NCBI GenBank assembly: GCA_035578175.1
Contig: JAQMRL010000022.1
Span: 558,001 to 622,000 of the forward strand
Direction: 5' to 3'
DNA: 64,000 nt
Source of the DNA: Catonia carolina
Lineage: Eukaryota; Arthropoda; Insecta; Hemiptera; Achilidae
Shown here: positions 62,203-64,000 of the stretch, in pieces
Layout: each line of letters starts with the position of its first letter
Numbering within the stretch: position 1 is the stretch's first letter
Notes under the pieces: generated by a model
Database searches by the model: none
Told to the model about the DNA's origin: nothing
The model's input: only the letters and a program-made list of their open reading frames with translations
Made by a program: the position numbers and the translations under genes

Positions 62203-63301
62203 TAAGCAAATACATAAATAATGGCAACGAAATAACGATAAAATTGTAATTTTATTTGATTTAAAAAAATATTTCTAACTTGTAATAATAAGATTCCAAT
62301 AATGTTATTCTAATAGTGTAATTTTGAAAATATTAAAGCGATAAAACATTCAGGAGAAATAAAAAAGAAACTGTTAACATGAAAAAGATACTCATGTTTT
62401 TTTTAGGATAGTCTACAGTATGAACGACTGTAATTTTAGGACTACTTTTATGACGTTACAACATCCAAATTATTAGTTTTTAGACATTTTAACATATGGT
62501 TCACGTGATTTATAAGTTCAAAAAAGCATTTTTCAAGTTCAAAGGCATTTAATTTAGAAAAAAAGTTTTTATTTTTTTTTGTTTTGGCATAGAACCATAA
62601 TGTATAGATTTAATATATGTGTGTTAGTAGTAGATGTAACGTGTGCCTTGTTGTGTTACTCGTGTATATACGCCTTGCTACTACTATAATGTAGCAAGTG
62701 AATTCACCTGGCACAAGTCACAGTATGTTAATTGTTTGTTTGACGTTGTTTATATAGGCTACTAGAACATTTTTTTAATACCTACCACTGAAATTCTTTA
62801 CTAATTTAAGCGTAATAACTAATATACTTTTTCTAATTCTTATTTATCTTAAATTTTATTTTTTAATTCTTTAGGACCACCTATTTGTTTATTTATTTTT
62901 AACATTTAATAAAATCTTATTGCAGTTCTTGAATTTGTATTCTGTTAAATCTTGTCTAAATTTGATATGTACGTTTTCTAAAGTTCAAGGTTCATTTTAT
63001 TATATCATAATATCGTCATAGTTATTACAGACAATTAAATATAAACCTTTCATAAATTTACCTAGGTCATCTTGTATGAAATATTTAGTAAAACTGCTGG
63101 GCGGTGACTTAATGTTGTGACCAGCTGAAAACCAAACATCAACACACATCTCTGGATGTTCCTGATTAAGCCAAAAATAATCAATATTACCAGTGAAAAT
63201 CAGCGAATGAATTTGTTTGCTTTAATAATGTGCAGTCTCCACTAGCGAAAATTAAATTAAAATTGATTTTATATTCGGTATGAATTTTAAATAAGTCAGT
63301 T
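62203..63301 (+). other. Intronic or intergenic sequence, no gene seen
   Basis: AT-rich, with no exon or recognised repeat. Confidence 0.45.
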
Positions 63302-63693
63302 TGTTGTTGTTGTTGTTTAGGTCAACAGCCGAAAGGCTGGTTTGAACCTCTAGAGGTTTTACTAAGTAAAAACCAAGAGTGAAGTGGTTTTCCTCACAGA
63401 GTTGAAAGAGTATGCTTATCACCATGCCAGGCCCTCCGAAATGCACTCACTTTCCAATACAATGCCACCTTCACTTCATTCACCACAGGGTCTAGCTGTA
63501 TAGTAAAATTCATTACTCTCAGAGGAGATAACTCTGACTTGTGTCTTTTACTCATCTACCTCTTCTGTTCTTAAATATTTCAGTCATATAATTGGCTGAC
63601 TATGTGATAAGAAACAGAACAATTTTTTGTGGCCCTGGAACCAACAGATCGAGTGCAATTAATTTAACACACCACCTGCCCGTTATGGGCTAA
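63302..63693 (-). mobile_element. R-family retroposon
   Basis: Full-length copy with an extended tail, (GTT)5 on the plus strand. The stem-loop CAGCCTTTCGGCTG is intact. The shared frame is broken by a short deletion near 63390. No exact target duplication was found. Confidence 0.82.
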
Positions 63694-63765
63694 ATTTTCT
63701 TATGGAAAAATATTTCAACTGTGTGCTCTAAATTTGTAATAGCATTAAATTTACCAAATAAGATT

Positions 63766-63900
63766 TTGGTCGGCCCATTGTTATAGTGGCCAGCGCTACT
63801 GGCTTTTTTGCCAAAGGTCCTGGATTCGACTCCTAGTCAGGTCTGGCATTTTTTTATATTTTTATCACTTCAAATTATTACCTACACACAAACTAAAGCT
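63766..63900 (+). mobile_element. tRNA-like SINE, family C
   Basis: The head GTTATAGTGGCCAGCGCTAC, B box GGATTCGACTCCTAGTCAGG and TCTGGCATTTTTTTATA are in the same order as in the copy at 32600. Confidence 0.6.
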
Positions 63901-64000
63901 TTAAAATCCATAGGTTTTTTTATTAGATTTATAAGTAGGTCTATTAAGGTTTGCCAGGATGTCTTACAATTATCTACTTTTCTAACCTGCAATTGCGATA

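Overview
The window looks like AT-rich nuclear DNA from an insect. Introns are kilobases long, exons are short with GT-AG borders, poly(A) signals are AATAAA, and transposable-element remnants are dense (tRNA-derived SINEs, RTE- and jockey-like LINEs, pogo/Tigger-like and IS630/mariner-like DNA elements). The SINE and RTE types suggest a hemipteroid or other hemimetabolous insect, but that placement is weak. No bacterial-type genes, CRISPR arrays, rRNA genes or convincing functional tRNA genes were seen.

Layout on the + strand: (1) 1-15613 is the 3' part of a gene resembling guk-holder / Nance-Horan syndrome (NHS) family scaffolds. An internal coding exon (1-634) joins, in matching phase across a 13.9-kb intron, to a terminal exon (14538-15613) that carries the NHS-like motifs and ends in a possible PDZ ligand (ETAL). 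(2) 15614-36267 is non-coding, with one isolated, well-bordered 69-nt candidate exon (20554-20622) and many repeats. (3) 36268-60479 holds three short, phase-compatible candidate exons (36268-36388, 55106-55250, 60434-60479). They look like the 5' part of a second + strand gene that I do not recognise and that continues past the window. Its introns of about 18.7 kb and 5.2 kb hold most of the mobile elements.

The repeats are the most structured part. Family A is a tRNA-derived SINE (5 copies). Families B and C are shorter tRNA-like SINEs. Family R is a roughly 400-bp retroposon with a conserved stem-loop near its 3' end, an (AAC)n tail and 11-13 bp target duplications; it is present in at least five long copies plus truncated ones. 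Family S is a roughly 1-kb repeat of unknown class with an internal (CA)n tract at a fixed position; its copies are stacked in opposite orientations from 38.9 to 44.7 kb. There is also a nearly full-length but broken RTE-type LINE (51161-54608, 15-bp target duplication), an 840-bp foldback element (37507-38344) and a MITE crowded with CTAG tetramers (10082-10504). No defence island or clearly new enzymatic system was found. The best leads are the gene model with its possible alternative exons, and the R, S and CTAG-rich repeat families.
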